From: Streptomyces macrolidinus
GTDB taxonomy: Bacteria; Actinomycetota; Actinomycetes; Streptomycetales; Streptomycetaceae
Assembly (NCBI RefSeq): GCF_023887685.1
Contig: NZ_JAMWMR010000008.1
Span: 124,001 to 188,000, forward strand
Reading direction: 5' to 3'
DNA length: 64,000 nucleotides
The position numbers and the translations under genes were made by a program. Positions 1 through 9,286 of the stretch are shown piece after piece (the stretch's first letter is position 1; every line of letters starts with the position of its first letter). The notes under the pieces were generated by a model. It was not told where the DNA came from and did not search any database. It saw only the letters and a program-made list of their open reading frames with translations.

Positions 1-39
1 GTCGACGGTGAGCGTCGGCTCCTCGGTCTCGGTCGTCAT
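1..39 (-). CDS. Start of a leftward gene, cut by the window edge (tentative)
   Basis: Reading leftward from an ATG at position 39, thirteen open codons run to the window edge (MTTETEEPTLTVD). The acidic, T/E-rich beginning and high-GC codons look like a Streptomyces N-terminus, and a gene divergent from the permease would be a normal arrangement. There is no convincing Shine-Dalgarno upstream, and thirteen codons cannot identify a product. It may be a chance ORF. Confidence 0.3.
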   Translation of the reverse strand, partial: MTTETEEPTLTVD

Positions 40-306
40 ATGGAGCAGTATTGCTGTCCCACCAATGCTGTGAAACCTCGCGCGATCACGTGGCGTCGAT
101 CGACGGCCGCAAATCGGGACATTCGGTGAGCATATGGAGAACAGCGGAGAACGATGGAGAACAGTGGAGAACATGTGAGAAGTCCCGCTATGTGATCTGC
201 GCTATCGCGTCCGCAGAGATTCGTGGGAGAGGGTGACCCGTCGGTCTGTGTCGCCTCTCAGGTGCCGGACCGAGGCACTGACCGAGCCACAGAGAGAGAT
301 CCACGC
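40..306. other. Intergenic region upstream of the amino acid permease
   Basis: No convincing gene. The stretch is less GC-rich than its surroundings and holds a 20-bp direct repeat (134-173). The permease reading frame stays open upstream to 223, but residues encoded before 307 do not resemble a permease N-terminus. The promoter probably lies here; I see no clear -35/-10 pair. Confidence 0.5.
134..173. repeat. 20-bp tandem direct repeat, two copies
   Basis: Two adjacent 20-bp units starting atggagaacag differ at only two positions (134-153 and 154-173). A further ggagaac-like word follows. It lies about 135 bp upstream of the permease start and could be a paired activator site or slippage product; function unknown. 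Confidence 0.7.
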
Positions 307-1773
307 GTGAGCAAGGACGCCGTGAACACGGCCGTGGCCGCATCCCATGGCGGTGCGAGTCACCAGCCCAAGGACGCGGGCGACGCCGGTTACAGCAAGG
401 ACCTCAAGTCCCGCCACATCAACATGATCGCGATCGGTGGGGCGATCGGCACGGGCCTCTTCCTCGGAGCGGGCGGCCGGCTGCACAACGCGGGTCCCGC
501 CCTGGCGCTGGCCTACCTGGTCTGCGGTGTCTTCGCCTTCTTCGTCGTCCGCGCGCTGGGCGAGCTGGTCCTGTACCGGCCCTCGTCCGGGTCCTTCGTG
601 TCGTACGCGCGTGAGTTCCTCGGCGAGAAGGGCGCCTATGTCGCGGGCTGGATGTACTTCCTCAACTGGTCGACGACCGGCATCGCAGACATCACCGCCA
701 TCGCGCTGTACACGCACTACTGGAGCATGTTCACCTCCGTCCCGCAGTGGGTGCTCGCCCTGATCGCGCTCGCGGTCGTCCTGGCCGTGAACCTGATCTC
801 GGTGCGGATCTTCGGCGAGATGGAGTTCTGGTTCGCGATCATCAAGGTCGCCACCCTGGTCGGCTTCATGCTGATCGGCATCTTCCTGCTGGCCACCCAG
901 CACCCGGTGGGCGGCCACACCCCGGGCCTGAGCGTGATCGGCGACAACGGCGGCTTCTTCTCGCACGGGGTCATGCCCGTGGTCATCGTCATGCAGGGCG
1001 TGATCTTCGCCTACGCGGCCCTGGAACTGGTCGGCGTCACCGCGGGCGAGACCGCCGAGCCGGAGAAGGTCGTCCCGCGCGCGGTGAACTCGATCATGTG
1101 GCGCGTGGGCCTGTTCTACGTCGGCTCCGTGATCCTGCTCGCGCTGCTGCTGCCCGGCTCGGTCTACTCCGCGAGCGAGAGCCCCTTCGTCACCGTCCTG
1201 TCGAAGATCGGCGTATCGGCGGCCGGTGACGTGATGAACCTGGTCGTGCTGACCGCCGCGATGTCCTCGCTGAACTCCGGCCTCTACTCCACCGGCCGCA
1301 TCCTGCGCTCCATGGCCATGGCGGGGTCGGCGCCGAAGTTCACGGCGCGGATGAACCGCAGCCAGGTCCCCTACGGCGGCATCCTGCTCACCTGCGCGGT
1401 GTGCGTGCTCGGCGTCGGCCTGAACTACCTCGTGCCGAGCCAGGCCTTCGAGATCGTGCTGAACGTGGCGTCCCTCGGCATCATCAGCACCTGGGTGATC
1501 ATCATGATCTGCCACCTGGTCTTCGTCCGCCGCGCCAAGGCGGGCCTGGTCACCCGGCCGTCCTTCCGGCTGCCCGGCAGCCCGGTCACGGAGATCGCGA
1601 CCATCGGCTTCCTGGTCGCCGTCCTCGTCCTCATGTGGAACGACCCCGTGGTCGGCCGCAAGACGCTGCTGCTCCTGCCCGTGATCGCGGCCCTGCTCGT
1701 CGGCGGCTGGTTCGCACTCGGCCGCCGCCGCGCCCAGACCGAGAACCAGGGCCCGACCCGCATCACGCCGTAA
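307..1773 (+). CDS. Amino acid permease, APC superfamily
   Basis: A 488-residue integral membrane transporter with about 12 hydrophobic segments, the usual size of the AAT/GabP-type amino acid permeases that import amino acids by proton symport. The diagnostic first-helix signature (SRHINMIAIGGAIGTGLF) lies near residues 32-49, followed by the conserved glycine- and proline-rich second helix. I chose the GTG at 307 because gagagag lies 7-15 nt upstream and the preceding open frame is not permease-like. The substrate cannot be read from sequence. The gene is monocistronic and faces the M1 peptidase gene across a hairpin. Confidence 0.9.
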   Translation: MSKDAVNTAVAASHGGASHQPKDAGDAGYSKDLKSRHINMIAIGGAIGTGLFLGAGGRLHNAGPALALAYLVCGVFAFFVVRALGELVLYRPSSGSFVSYAREFLGEKGAYVAGWMYFLNWSTTGIADITAIALYTHYWSMFTSVPQWVLALIALAVVLAVNLISVRIFGEMEFWFAIIKVATLVGFMLIGIFLLATQHPVGGHTPGLSVIGDNGGFFSHGVMPVVIVMQGVIFAYAALELVGVTAGETAEPEKVVPRAVNSIMWRVGLFYVGSVILLALLLPGSVYSASESPFVTVLSKIGVSAAGDVMNLVVLTAAMSSLNSGLYSTGRILRSMAMAGSAPKFTARMNRSQVPYGGILLTCAVCVLGVGLNYLVPSQAFEIVLNVASLGIISTWVIIMICHLVFVRRAKAGLVTRPSFRLPGSPVTEIATIGFLVAVLVLMWNDPVVGRKTLLLLPVIAALLVGGWFALGRRRAQTENQGPTRITP

Positions 1774-1834
1774 CGGCGCCGAGGCCCTCGGTGAGGCGGG
1801 CCGCCCTCCGGTGAGGTGGCCCGGCCTGCCAACG

Positions 1835-1866
1835 AGGCGGCCCGGAGCATCCGCCCCGGGCCGCCT
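1835..1866. terminator. Hairpin between permease and M1 peptidase genes
   Basis: An 11-bp perfect GC stem (1835-1845 with 1856-1866) and a 10-nt loop sit 60 bp past the permease stop and 16 bp past the stop of the oppositely oriented peptidase gene. Without a strong T-tract this is the usual actinobacterial terminator form, and the symmetry allows it to serve both genes. Confidence 0.65.
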
Positions 1867-1881
1867 GCGGAGTCGCGGGGA

Positions 1882-3369
1882 TCAGCCCGCGTGGATGTCG
1901 TTCGTCGCGGCGATCTTCTGCCAGGACTTCGGCGGGGCCGCGGCGGCCGGGGTCTGTGTGGCGGACACCGCGCCGCGTGCCGCGGGCTTCGACGGCTGGA
2001 ACAGCCAGGTGTCGAAGAGCGCGGCCAGCGGCTTGCCGGACACGCGCTCCGCGTACGCCCGGAAGTCCGCGACCGAGGCGTTGCCGTACGCGTGCTCCTT
2101 CGGCCAGCCCTTCAGCAGCGCGAAGAACGCCTTGTCCCCGACCTCGTCGCGCAGCGCCTGGACGGCGAGCGCGCCCCGGTCGTAGACCGCGATGTCGAAC
2201 TGGTCGTCCGGGCCCGGGTCACCGGGCCTGACCGTCCAGAACGGGTCGTCGGCCGGGTGCGAGGCGTACACCTGGTCCGCCAGCTCCTGTGTCGTGCCCT
2301 CGCCCTCGTGCTCCGACCACAGCCACTGCGCGTACCGCGCGAAGCCCTCGTTGATCCAGATGTCCTTCCAGCCCTTCAGCGACACGGAGTCGCCGTACCA
2401 CTGGTGGGCCAGCTCGTGCACGACGACCGAGGGGTTCGCGCCCTTCGCGAACTGTTTCGGGCTGTAGTACACGCGCGTCTGCGTCTCCAGCGCGTACGAC
2501 GTGGTCGTGTTGGGGACGTACCCGCCGACCGAGTCGAACGGGTACCGCCCGAGGTAGCCGCTCAGCCAGTCGACGATCTCCCCGGTGCGCTCCAGGCTCG
2601 CCCGCGCGGCCCGGTCGTAGGTGCCGAGGTCCTTGCTGTACGCGTTGATGATCGGGACGCCGGTCGACGTCTTCCCCGTGGTGATGTCGAACTTGCCGAC
2701 CGCGAGCGTGGTGAGATACGTCGCCTGCGGCTTGTGCTGCCGCCAGGTGTAGGTGGTCCAGCCCTGCTTCGAACGCGTCGGCAGCAGCGTGCCGTTGGAG
2801 ATCGCCTGGGTGCCGTCCGGCACCTGCACCGACACGTCGTACGTCGCCTTGTCGCTCGGGTGGTCGTTGCTCGGGTACCACCACCAGGCCGACTCCGGCT
2901 CGTCCGCGGCGATCGCGCCGTCCGGGGTGCGGTGCCAGGTACTGAACCCGTAGGCGCTCTTCGTGGACGGCACCCCGCTGTAGCGGACCACGACGGTCAG
3001 CGGCGTGCCCCGGCGCAGCGGGGTGGCCGGGGTGATCTCCAGCTCGTGCTCGCCGGAGGTGGCGAAGGAGGCCTTCGCGCCGTTCACCCGCACCTCGCCG
3101 ACATCCAGCAGGAAGTCCAGGTCGAAGCGGGACAGATCCTCGGTGGTCCTGGCCCGGATGGTCGCCGTGCCCTCCAACTCGTCCGTCGCGGGCCGGTACT
3201 TGAGCCTCAGGTCGTAGTGAGAGACGTCGTATCCGCCGTTGCCGTAGTTCGGGTAGTAGGCGTCTCCGGCGCCCGGAGCCCCGGGCTGGTAGTCGGCCGC
3301 GGATGCCGGGATCGCCAGCAGCAGGGAAGCGGCGGCGAGGGCTCCCGGGGTGATGAGTCTGCGGTGCAC
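1882..3369 (-). CDS. Secreted M1-family metallopeptidase (aminopeptidase)
   Basis: A 495-residue zinc aminopeptidase of the gluzincin M1 clan. The N-terminus is a Sec signal peptide (MHRRL, hydrophobic core, cleavage after ASA), so the enzyme is exported. The catalytic site is HELAH at residues 318-322 with the third zinc ligand E341 in NEGF, the family spacing HExxH-x18-E. At 495 aa it lacks the long C-terminal domain of PepN-type enzymes and resembles compact secreted Streptomyces M1 enzymes. I prefer the GTG at 3369 because TTGGAG lies 5 nt before it; an ATG at 3393 is an alternative. The longer open frame to 4362 is antisense to the oxidase gene. Confidence 0.9.
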   Translation of the reverse strand: MHRRLITPGALAAASLLLAIPASAADYQPGAPGAGDAYYPNYGNGGYDVSHYDLRLKYRPATDELEGTATIRARTTEDLSRFDLDFLLDVGEVRVNGAKASFATSGEHELEITPATPLRRGTPLTVVVRYSGVPSTKSAYGFSTWHRTPDGAIAADEPESAWWWYPSNDHPSDKATYDVSVQVPDGTQAISNGTLLPTRSKQGWTTYTWRQHKPQATYLTTLAVGKFDITTGKTSTGVPIINAYSKDLGTYDRAARASLERTGEIVDWLSGYLGRYPFDSVGGYVPNTTTSYALETQTRVYYSPKQFAKGANPSVVVHELAHQWYGDSVSLKGWKDIWINEGFARYAQWLWSEHEGEGTTQELADQVYASHPADDPFWTVRPGDPGPDDQFDIAVYDRGALAVQALRDEVGDKAFFALLKGWPKEHAYGNASVADFRAYAERVSGKPLAALFDTWLFQPSKPAARGAVSATQTPAAAAPPKSWQKIAATNDIHAG

Positions 3370-3500
3370 GAGAACTCCAAGTCGTAGGCGCATGAAGTCT
3401 GTTCGGACACTATTCAGTCCCTTGAGCCCCAGCCGTGTCCATGGCACCGACGGCCGTAAGATCGTCATCCGGCCGTCGAAGCCACGCCCTTGACGCCTCC

Positions 3501-4463
3501 TCAGACAGCCGAGTCCGCCAACTCGGCCGCCTCGCGCGCGCATCCCCACGCCACCGTGACACCTGCGCCACCGTGCCCGTAGTTGTGCACCAACATCCCC
3601 CCACCGGGGAGCACTTCGCGCTCCAGCCGGACGGCCTCCCGTACCGGCCGCAGCCCCACCCGGTGTTCGAGGACCCGCGCCCCGGCGATCTCCGGCAGCA
3701 TCGCCGCGCACCGCGCCATGATCTGCTCGGCCGTACGGGGATCGGGCGTGAGCGACCAGGCGTCGTCCTCGGCGGTGCCGCCCAGGATCAGCCCGCCGGG
3801 CTGCGGGAACAGATACGTGCCCGCCTCGGACGTGGGGTCCACCGACGTCAGCCAGGTGGTGACACCGGGGTTCTCCACCACGACGAGCTGCCCGCGCACC
3901 GGGCGCACCAGCGGATCGGGCACCAGCTCGCGGGCGCTCAGGCCGGTGCAGTTGACGACGACGGACGCCTCGGTGGCCGGTTCCGCCAGGTCCGCGATCG
4001 TACGTGCCTCGACGCGCCCTCCCGCCCGCAGCAACCGCTCGCGCAGCCACCGCAGATGGGTCGGCATGTCGATGAGCGGAAGCCGCGCCCACAGCCCCGT
4101 CCCGGCGTACTCGGCATCCGTCGCCGCGCGAAGTCCCTTGATCCGGGCGGCCCATGGCCCCAGTTCGTCCAGCCGTGTCTCGCCGAGCACACCCGGGACC
4201 ATACGGACGCCCGTCACCTCGGGCCGCGCCGCCAACTCCTCGTACACGGCGAGGGATTCGAGGGCCCACTCGCCCACGAGGGCCTCGGGCTCGATCCGGT
4301 ACGGCCACCACAGGGCGCCCGCGACCGCCGAGGTGGTCCGCTCGGCGGGCTCCCGCGTCCACACCCGCACCCGTCGGCCGTTCTCCGCCAGGACGATCGC
4401 CGTCGTCAGCCCGATGACCCCGCCACCGACCACGATCACAACATCGCTTCGCTCACTGTCCAC
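3501..4463 (-). CDS. FAD-dependent D-amino-acid oxidase family protein
   Basis: A 320-residue flavoprotein. The N-terminal dinucleotide-binding motif GGGVIGLTTA (about residues 13-22) and the following W-x-x-E, AGALWWPYR, VVNCTGL and C-terminal HNYGHGGAGVT signatures are those of D-amino-acid oxidase, which oxidatively deaminates D-amino acids to 2-oxo acids, ammonia and H2O2. The length fits the family (320-350). It is leftward, 131 bp upstream of the peptidase gene, and diverges from the gene at 4530 across 66 bp. Exact D-amino-acid preference is not visible. Confidence 0.9.
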   Translation of the reverse strand: MDSERSDVVIVVGGGVIGLTTAIVLAENGRRVRVWTREPAERTTSAVAGALWWPYRIEPEALVGEWALESLAVYEELAARPEVTGVRMVPGVLGETRLDELGPWAARIKGLRAATDAEYAGTGLWARLPLIDMPTHLRWLRERLLRAGGRVEARTIADLAEPATEASVVVNCTGLSARELVPDPLVRPVRGQLVVVENPGVTTWLTSVDPTSEAGTYLFPQPGGLILGGTAEDDAWSLTPDPRTAEQIMARCAAMLPEIAGARVLEHRVGLRPVREAVRLEREVLPGGGMLVHNYGHGGAGVTVAWGCAREAAELADSAV

Positions 4464-4510
4464 GCCCGGACGCTAGCCGAATGTGCGCTGCCGTGCTCAC
4501 ATCACGTACA

Positions 4511-4528
4511 GTGTGGGAATACTCACAC
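4511..4528. promoter_or_regulatory. Imperfect palindrome just before the 4530 start
   Basis: GTGTG, 8 nt, CACAC forms an 18-bp near-palindrome ending two bases before the ATG at 4530, inside the 66-bp divergent intergenic region. Its position suggests an operator for one or both genes, but no cognate regulator is adjacent. Confidence 0.35.
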
Positions 4529-4529
4529 C

Positions 4530-5549
4530 ATGTCTGCCGAGTACGCGACCTTCGGCCTGGCACCGGCGATCCGTGCCGGTGGTGTTCTCCCAGGCGGTGA
4601 CTACCAAGTGCACCGGGACTTCGTGGACTTCGTCGTCGACGGACGTCCGCTGCTGTTCCAGCTCTCCGACCTGGACGCCGTCTCCCCGCTCGCCTCCGAC
4701 ATACCGCCCGCGATCTTCACCGCGCAGGTGCACAGCCTCCTCCTGGAGGCCGACGCCCCGCTCGAAGGCGGCCGTTACGTCATCTACGGCTGCCCGGAGT
4801 GCGAGGACCTGTCCTGCGGCGCGGTCACCGCGGTCATCGAGAAGGACGGCGACGACTTCGTGTGGCGCGACTTCGCCTGGCAGACGCGCGAGCGGGCGGA
4901 TCTGGAGCTGAACGGCTACCACGGGATCGGCCCGTTCCGCTTCCGCGGCGACGCCTATCGCAGCGCCCTCACCTCCCTGCTCGACAGCCCTGCGGCGCCG
5001 CGGCACCGGGTGCTGCTGATCGGCTCCCGGGTCGCCGTCCTGGCCCGGCTCGCCGCCGCGCTGCGCACCATCGGCATCGGCGCGGAGATCGCCTACGACG
5101 CCACCGACGTGCCCGCCGAGGAGCTGCGTGGCTACGGCGCGGTGGCGTTCGGCAGAGCGGTCGGCGAGCCTCGACGGGCCGCCGTGCGCGAGGCGTTCGC
5201 CCGCGCGGGCGCCGAGGTCGCCTGGGTCGACGGGCTCGCCCCGATCGTGCCCCTGCTCGTCGCACAGATCGAAGACGCCCTCGACCGCACCCCCGTGGAG
5301 CGCCGCCGCCTCACCGAGCTGACCGCGGTCGGCGACACGGCGGAACTCGAGGTGACCTCCACCTGCCGCGTCCAGGTCACCGCCTACCGCCAGGACCGAC
5401 TGCACCGCGTCCATGTCCACGAGGCCTTCGACGACGTCCTGGCCGCGGGCCGCCATCGCATCGCCCTCGATCCCCGGGCGACGAAGGGGGAGTCCTTCGT
5501 GGTGGCCCGGACCACCGGGGGCGCGCTGGTGGCGGCCGTGACGCACTGA
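4530..5549 (+). CDS. Conserved unknown protein with Cys cluster and Rossmann-like half
   Basis: 339 residues, soluble, no signal peptide. The N-terminal half (about 1-150) contains a CPECEDLSC cluster (C88, C91, C96) that could bind a metal. The middle (about 155-255) looks like a Rossmann-type fold (RVLLIGSRVAVLARLAAALR, then alternating strand/helix text). Similar streptomycete proteins are, as far as I recall, loosely labelled oxidoreductase, but I see no complete cofactor motif. It diverges from the D-amino-acid oxidase gene and converges on tex. Function unknown. Confidence 0.75.
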   Translation: MSAEYATFGLAPAIRAGGVLPGGDYQVHRDFVDFVVDGRPLLFQLSDLDAVSPLASDIPPAIFTAQVHSLLLEADAPLEGGRYVIYGCPECEDLSCGAVTAVIEKDGDDFVWRDFAWQTRERADLELNGYHGIGPFRFRGDAYRSALTSLLDSPAAPRHRVLLIGSRVAVLARLAAALRTIGIGAEIAYDATDVPAEELRGYGAVAFGRAVGEPRRAAVREAFARAGAEVAWVDGLAPIVPLLVAQIEDALDRTPVERRRLTELTAVGDTAELEVTSTCRVQVTAYRQDRLHRVHVHEAFDDVLAAGRHRIALDPRATKGESFVVARTTGGALVAAVTH

Positions 5550-5595
5550 CCGGCTGCCGAGGCGCGGAACACCGCGGGCCCGGCCCCTCCGCGAC

Positions 5596-5631
5596 GACGA
5601 AGACGAAGACGAAGACGAAGACGAAGACGAA
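5596..5631. repeat. Hexanucleotide tandem repeat (gacgaa)6
   Basis: Six perfect gacgaa units fill the gap between the convergent 4530-5549 gene and tex. It is a slippage-prone microsatellite and lies in neither reading frame. Confidence 0.85.
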
Positions 5632-5655
5632 GCGGAGAAGCCGGGCCCACGAACC

Positions 5656-8055
5656 TCAGCGGCGGCCGTTCTTGGAATCCAGCAGACCCGCGCGCCGCAG
5701 CGCGTCGGCCATCGCGCTGTTGGCGGGCGGGGGCGCCTGACGGGACCCGCCGCCCTGACGGGACCCGCCGCCCTGGCGGCCCTGGCGCTGCTGCGGCGGG
5801 CGCCCGCCGCGCTGCTGCCGCCGCCCACCGGTGTTGCCCTGCTTGTCCTGCTTGTCCTGCGCGGCGGCCTCGTCGTCCAGGCGCAGCGTCAGCGAGATCC
5901 GCTTGCGCGGAATGTCGACGTCGAGGACCTTCACCTTGACGATGTCGCCCGGCTTCACCACGTCCCGCGGGTCCTTGACGAACGTCCTGGACATCGCGGA
6001 GACATGGACGAGACCGTCCTGGTGGACGCCGATGTCCACGAAGGCACCGAAGGCGGCCACGTTCGTGACGACCCCCTCCAGGACCATCCCCGAGGACAGG
6101 TCGGAGATCTTCTCGACGCCCTCCTTGAACGTGGCCGTCTTGAACGCCGGCCGCGGGTCACGGCCCGGCTTCTCCAGCTCCTTCAGGATGTCGCTCACGG
6201 TTGGCAGACCGAACGTCTCGTCCACGAAGTCGGACGGCTTCAGCGAACGCAGCGTCGCCGTGTTGCCGATGAGCGCGGCCACCTCCGCGCCGGAGGTCTT
6301 CACCATGCGCCGGACGACGGGGTACGCCTCCGGGTGCACGCTGGAGGCGTCCAGCGGGTCCGTGCCGCCCCGGATGCGCAGGAAGCCCGCGCACTGCTCG
6401 AAGGCCTTGGGCCCGAGCCGTGCCACCTTCTTCAGCTCCGTGCGCGAGGCGAACGGGCCGTTGTCGTCACGGTGCTTGACGATGTTCTCCGCGAGCCCGG
6501 AGGAGATACCGGAGACACGGGCGAGCAGCGGGGCCGAGGCCGTGTTGACGTCCACGCCCACGCCGTTCACACAGTCCTCGACCACGGCGTCCAGCGAGCG
6601 GGACAGCTTCACCTCGGACAGGTCGTGCTGGTACTGGCCGACACCGATGGACTTCGGGTCGATCTTCACCAGCTCGGCCAGCGGGTCCTGGAGGCGGCGG
6701 GCGATGGAGACCGCGCCGCGCAACGACACGTCCATGTCCGGCAGTTCCTGCGAGGCGAACGCCGAGGCCGAGTACACCGACGCGCCCGCCTCGGACACCA
6801 TCACCTTGGTGAGCTTCAACTCCGGGTGCTTGGTGATCAGTTCACCGGCGAGCTTGTCGGTCTCACGGGACGCCGTGCCGTTGCCGATCGCGACCAGCTC
6901 GACCGCGTGCTCCTTGGCCAGGCGCGCCAGCTTGGCGATGGCCTCGTCCCACCTGTTGGCCGGGACATGGGGGTGGATGACATCCGTCGCGACGACCTTG
7001 CCGGTCGCGTCCACCACGGCGACCTTCACACCCGTACGGAAGCCGGGGTCCAGGCCCAGCGTCGCGCGCGTGCCGGCCGGGGCGGCGAGCAGCAGGTCGC
7101 GCAGGTTCGCCGCGAACACCGCCACCGCCTCGTCCTCGGCGGCCGTGCGCAGCCTGAGGCGCAGATCGATGCCGAGATGCACCAGGACGCGGGTGCGCCA
7201 GGCCCAACGGACCGTGTCCGTCAGCCACTTGTCGCCCGGTCGGCCACGGTCGGCGATCCCGAAGCGCTGCGCCACGATGCCCTCGTACGACGACGCGGCC
7301 GAGGCCGACTCGGCGGGCTCCTCCGGCTCCAGGACGAGATCGAGGACCTCTTCCTTCTCGCCGCGCAGCATCGCGAGGATGCGGTGCGAGGGCAGCTCGG
7401 TGAAGGGCTCGGCGAAGTCGAAGTAGTCGGCGAACTTGGCGCCCGCCTCCTCCTTGCCCTCCCGCACCTTGGCGGCCAGCCGCCCGCGCACCCACATCCG
7501 CTCGCGCAACTCGCCGATCAGGTCCGCGTCCTCGGAGAAGCGCTCGGTGAGGATCGCCCGCGCGCCGTCCAACGCGGCCTGCGCGTCGGCCACTCCCTTG
7601 TCGGCGTCGACGAACGCGGCTGCCGCGGCGAGCGGTTCGACACCGGGGTCACCGAGCAGGCCCTCGGCCAGCGGCTCCAGACCCGCCTCACGCGCGATCT
7701 GCGCCTTCGTCCGCCGCTTCGGCTTGAACGGCAGATAGACGTCCTCCAGGCGCGCCTTGGTCTCCGCGCCCCGGATCCGCGCCTCCAACTCCTCGGTGAG
7801 CTTGCCCTGCTCCCGTACGGACTCCAGGATCGCCGTCCGCCGCTCCTCCAGCTCGCGCAGATAGCGCAGCCGCTCCTCGAGCGTGCGCAGTTGCGCGTCG
7901 TCGAGCAGCTCGGTCGCTTCCTTGCGGTAGCGGGCGATGAAGGGCACCGTCGAACCGCCGTCGAGCAGCTCGACCGCGGCCCGCACCTGCCGCTCCCGTA
8001 CGCCGAGTTCCTCGGCGATCCTGCTTTCGATGGACCCTGCGAGGGGTGTGGTCAC
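5656..8055 (-). CDS. tex: Tex family RNA-binding transcription accessory protein
   Basis: A 799-residue cytoplasmic protein with the full Tex order: Tex N-terminal helical domain, RNase H-like YqgF domain ([14 protein letters not shown] near the middle), helix-hairpin-helix ([15 protein letters not shown]) and an S1 RNA-binding domain ([21 protein letters not shown]). Tex proteins bind RNA and associate with transcription and translation. The tail after S1 is low-complexity G/R/Q ([11 protein letters not shown]) from a DNA repeat near 5735-5780, a possible extra RNA-binding tail. I chose GTG 8055 because GGAGAAGG lies upstream; the in-frame GTG at 8076 has none. Confidence 0.9.
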   Translation of the reverse strand: MTTPLAGSIESRIAEELGVRERQVRAAVELLDGGSTVPFIARYRKEATELLDDAQLRTLEERLRYLRELEERRTAILESVREQGKLTEELEARIRGAETKARLEDVYLPFKPKRRTKAQIAREAGLEPLAEGLLGDPGVEPLAAAAAFVDADKGVADAQAALDGARAILTERFSEDADLIGELRERMWVRGRLAAKVREGKEEAGAKFADYFDFAEPFTELPSHRILAMLRGEKEEVLDLVLEPEEPAESASAASSYEGIVAQRFGIADRGRPGDKWLTDTVRWAWRTRVLVHLGIDLRLRLRTAAEDEAVAVFAANLRDLLLAAPAGTRATLGLDPGFRTGVKVAVVDATGKVVATDVIHPHVPANRWDEAIAKLARLAKEHAVELVAIGNGTASRETDKLAGELITKHPELKLTKVMVSEAGASVYSASAFASQELPDMDVSLRGAVSIARRLQDPLAELVKIDPKSIGVGQYQHDLSEVKLSRSLDAVVEDCVNGVGVDVNTASAPLLARVSGISSGLAENIVKHRDDNGPFASRTELKKVARLGPKAFEQCAGFLRIRGGTDPLDASSVHPEAYPVVRRMVKTSGAEVAALIGNTATLRSLKPSDFVDETFGLPTVSDILKELEKPGRDPRPAFKTATFKEGVEKISDLSSGMVLEGVVTNVAAFGAFVDIGVHQDGLVHVSAMSRTFVKDPRDVVKPGDIVKVKVLDVDIPRKRISLTLRLDDEAAAQDKQDKQGNTGGRRQQRGGRPPQQRQGRQGGGSRQGGGSRQAPPPANSAMADALRRAGLLDSKNGRR

Positions 8056-8290
8056 GTCCCGTACCGCCTTCTCCACTGAGGTTGCGCGGCAATTGTGGCA
8101 GGTGGCCCCGACAACGGGCGATCAGGGCGCCGATCGGCCACGTCGCTCCGCACCATTCGGCCACGCCGCTCCCCGCCGCTCGGTCACGTGGCTCCGCGCC
8201 GGCCAGGGCGACGTGGACGCCGGGAGGTATGGCAGGAAAGGTGGGGTATTCGTCCTTGCGGCCCTTCCCCGACCGGCGAAGAATCGACGT

Positions 8291-9244
8291 ATGCGTACCC
8301 TTCTGGTCGTCCTCTTCGACGGCGTGCAGAGCCTGGACGTCACCGGCCCGGTGGAGGTCTTCGCGGGCGCCGAGACGCGCTGCCCGGGGACGTACCGCAT
8401 CACCACGGCCTCCCTGGACGGCGCTCCCGTCCGCACCTCCAGCGGTCTCACGCTCGTCCCGGACCGTGCCCTCGCCGAGGCGCCCGCCGCGCACACCCTG
8501 CTCGTGCCGGGCGGCCAGGGCACCCGCGGTCCCGACCCGCGCCTGGTCGACTGGCTGCGCGCGCACGGCCGCCGTCCCGCGCGGCTGGTCTCCGTCTGCA
8601 CCGGCGCGGCCCTCCTCGCCCGCGCGGGCCTGCTCGACGGCCGCCGGGCGACCACCCACTGGGCGTACTGCGCGACGCTCGCCCGCCATCACCCCGAGAT
8701 CGACGTCGACCCCGACCCCATCTACGTACGCGACGGCTCCGTCGCCACCTCGGCCGGTGTCACCTCCGGCATCGACCTCGCCCTGGCCCTCGTCGAGGAC
8801 GACCTGGGCCGTGAGGCCGCGCTGACCGTCGCCCGCCACCTCGTCGTCTTCCTGCGCCGCCCCGGCAACCAGGCCCAGTTCAGCGCCCAACTCGCCGCCC
8901 AGACCGCGCAACGCGAGCCCCTGCGCGAGGTCCAGCAGTGGATCACCGAGCACCCGGACGACGACCTCACCGTGGAGTCGCTCGCCGCGCGGGCGCGGCT
9001 GTCCCCTCGCCACTTCGCCCGTGCCTTCCAGTCCGAGACCGGGACGACCCCCGGCCGCTATGTGGACCGCGTCCGCCTCGAACATGCCCGCCGTCTGCTG
9101 GAGGACACCGCCGACGGCGTCGAGGAGATCTCCCGCGCCAGCGGCTACGGCACGCCCGAGTCGATGCGCCGTGCCTTCGCGAAGGCTCTCGGCACGGCCC
9201 CGGCGGAGTACCGGCGCCGCTTCCGCCCCGCGGCCACCCCCTGA
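8291..9244 (+). CDS. GlxA-type regulator: DJ-1/PfpI domain plus AraC helix-turn-helix
   Basis: 317 residues. Residues 1-180 form a DJ-1/PfpI-like domain with the nucleophile-elbow cysteine in VCTGA (C103); residues 215-310 form a two-helix-turn-helix AraC/XylS domain (LAARARLSPRHFARAFQSE, then ISRASGYGTPESMRRAF). This architecture defines the GlxA family of transcriptional regulators, in which the N-terminal domain is thought to sense a small ligand. The gene immediately downstream (42 bp) encodes a stand-alone DJ-1/PfpI protein and is a probable target. Start ATG at 8291. Confidence 0.9.
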   Translation: MRTLLVVLFDGVQSLDVTGPVEVFAGAETRCPGTYRITTASLDGAPVRTSSGLTLVPDRALAEAPAAHTLLVPGGQGTRGPDPRLVDWLRAHGRRPARLVSVCTGAALLARAGLLDGRRATTHWAYCATLARHHPEIDVDPDPIYVRDGSVATSAGVTSGIDLALALVEDDLGREAALTVARHLVVFLRRPGNQAQFSAQLAAQTAQREPLREVQQWITEHPDDDLTVESLAARARLSPRHFARAFQSETGTTPGRYVDRVRLEHARRLLEDTADGVEEISRASGYGTPESMRRAFAKALGTAPAEYRRRFRPAATP

Positions 9245-9286
9245 CCCCCACCGTCCTGAACCCCACCTCCGACGAAGGGAAGCACC

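Noticed and set aside
202..1515. 437-aa open frame antisense to the permease gene
   Set aside because: His/Asp/Arg-rich composition typical of antisense frames in high-GC DNA, no ribosome site, fully covered by a recognised gene. The same reasoning removes other long antisense frames such as 6004-8079, 13607-15436, 19809-21014 and 45826-48405.
3370..4362. N-terminal extension of the M1 peptidase frame to 4362
   Set aside because: It lies antisense to the D-amino-acid oxidase gene, and the real N-terminus at 3369 shows a ribosome site and signal peptide.
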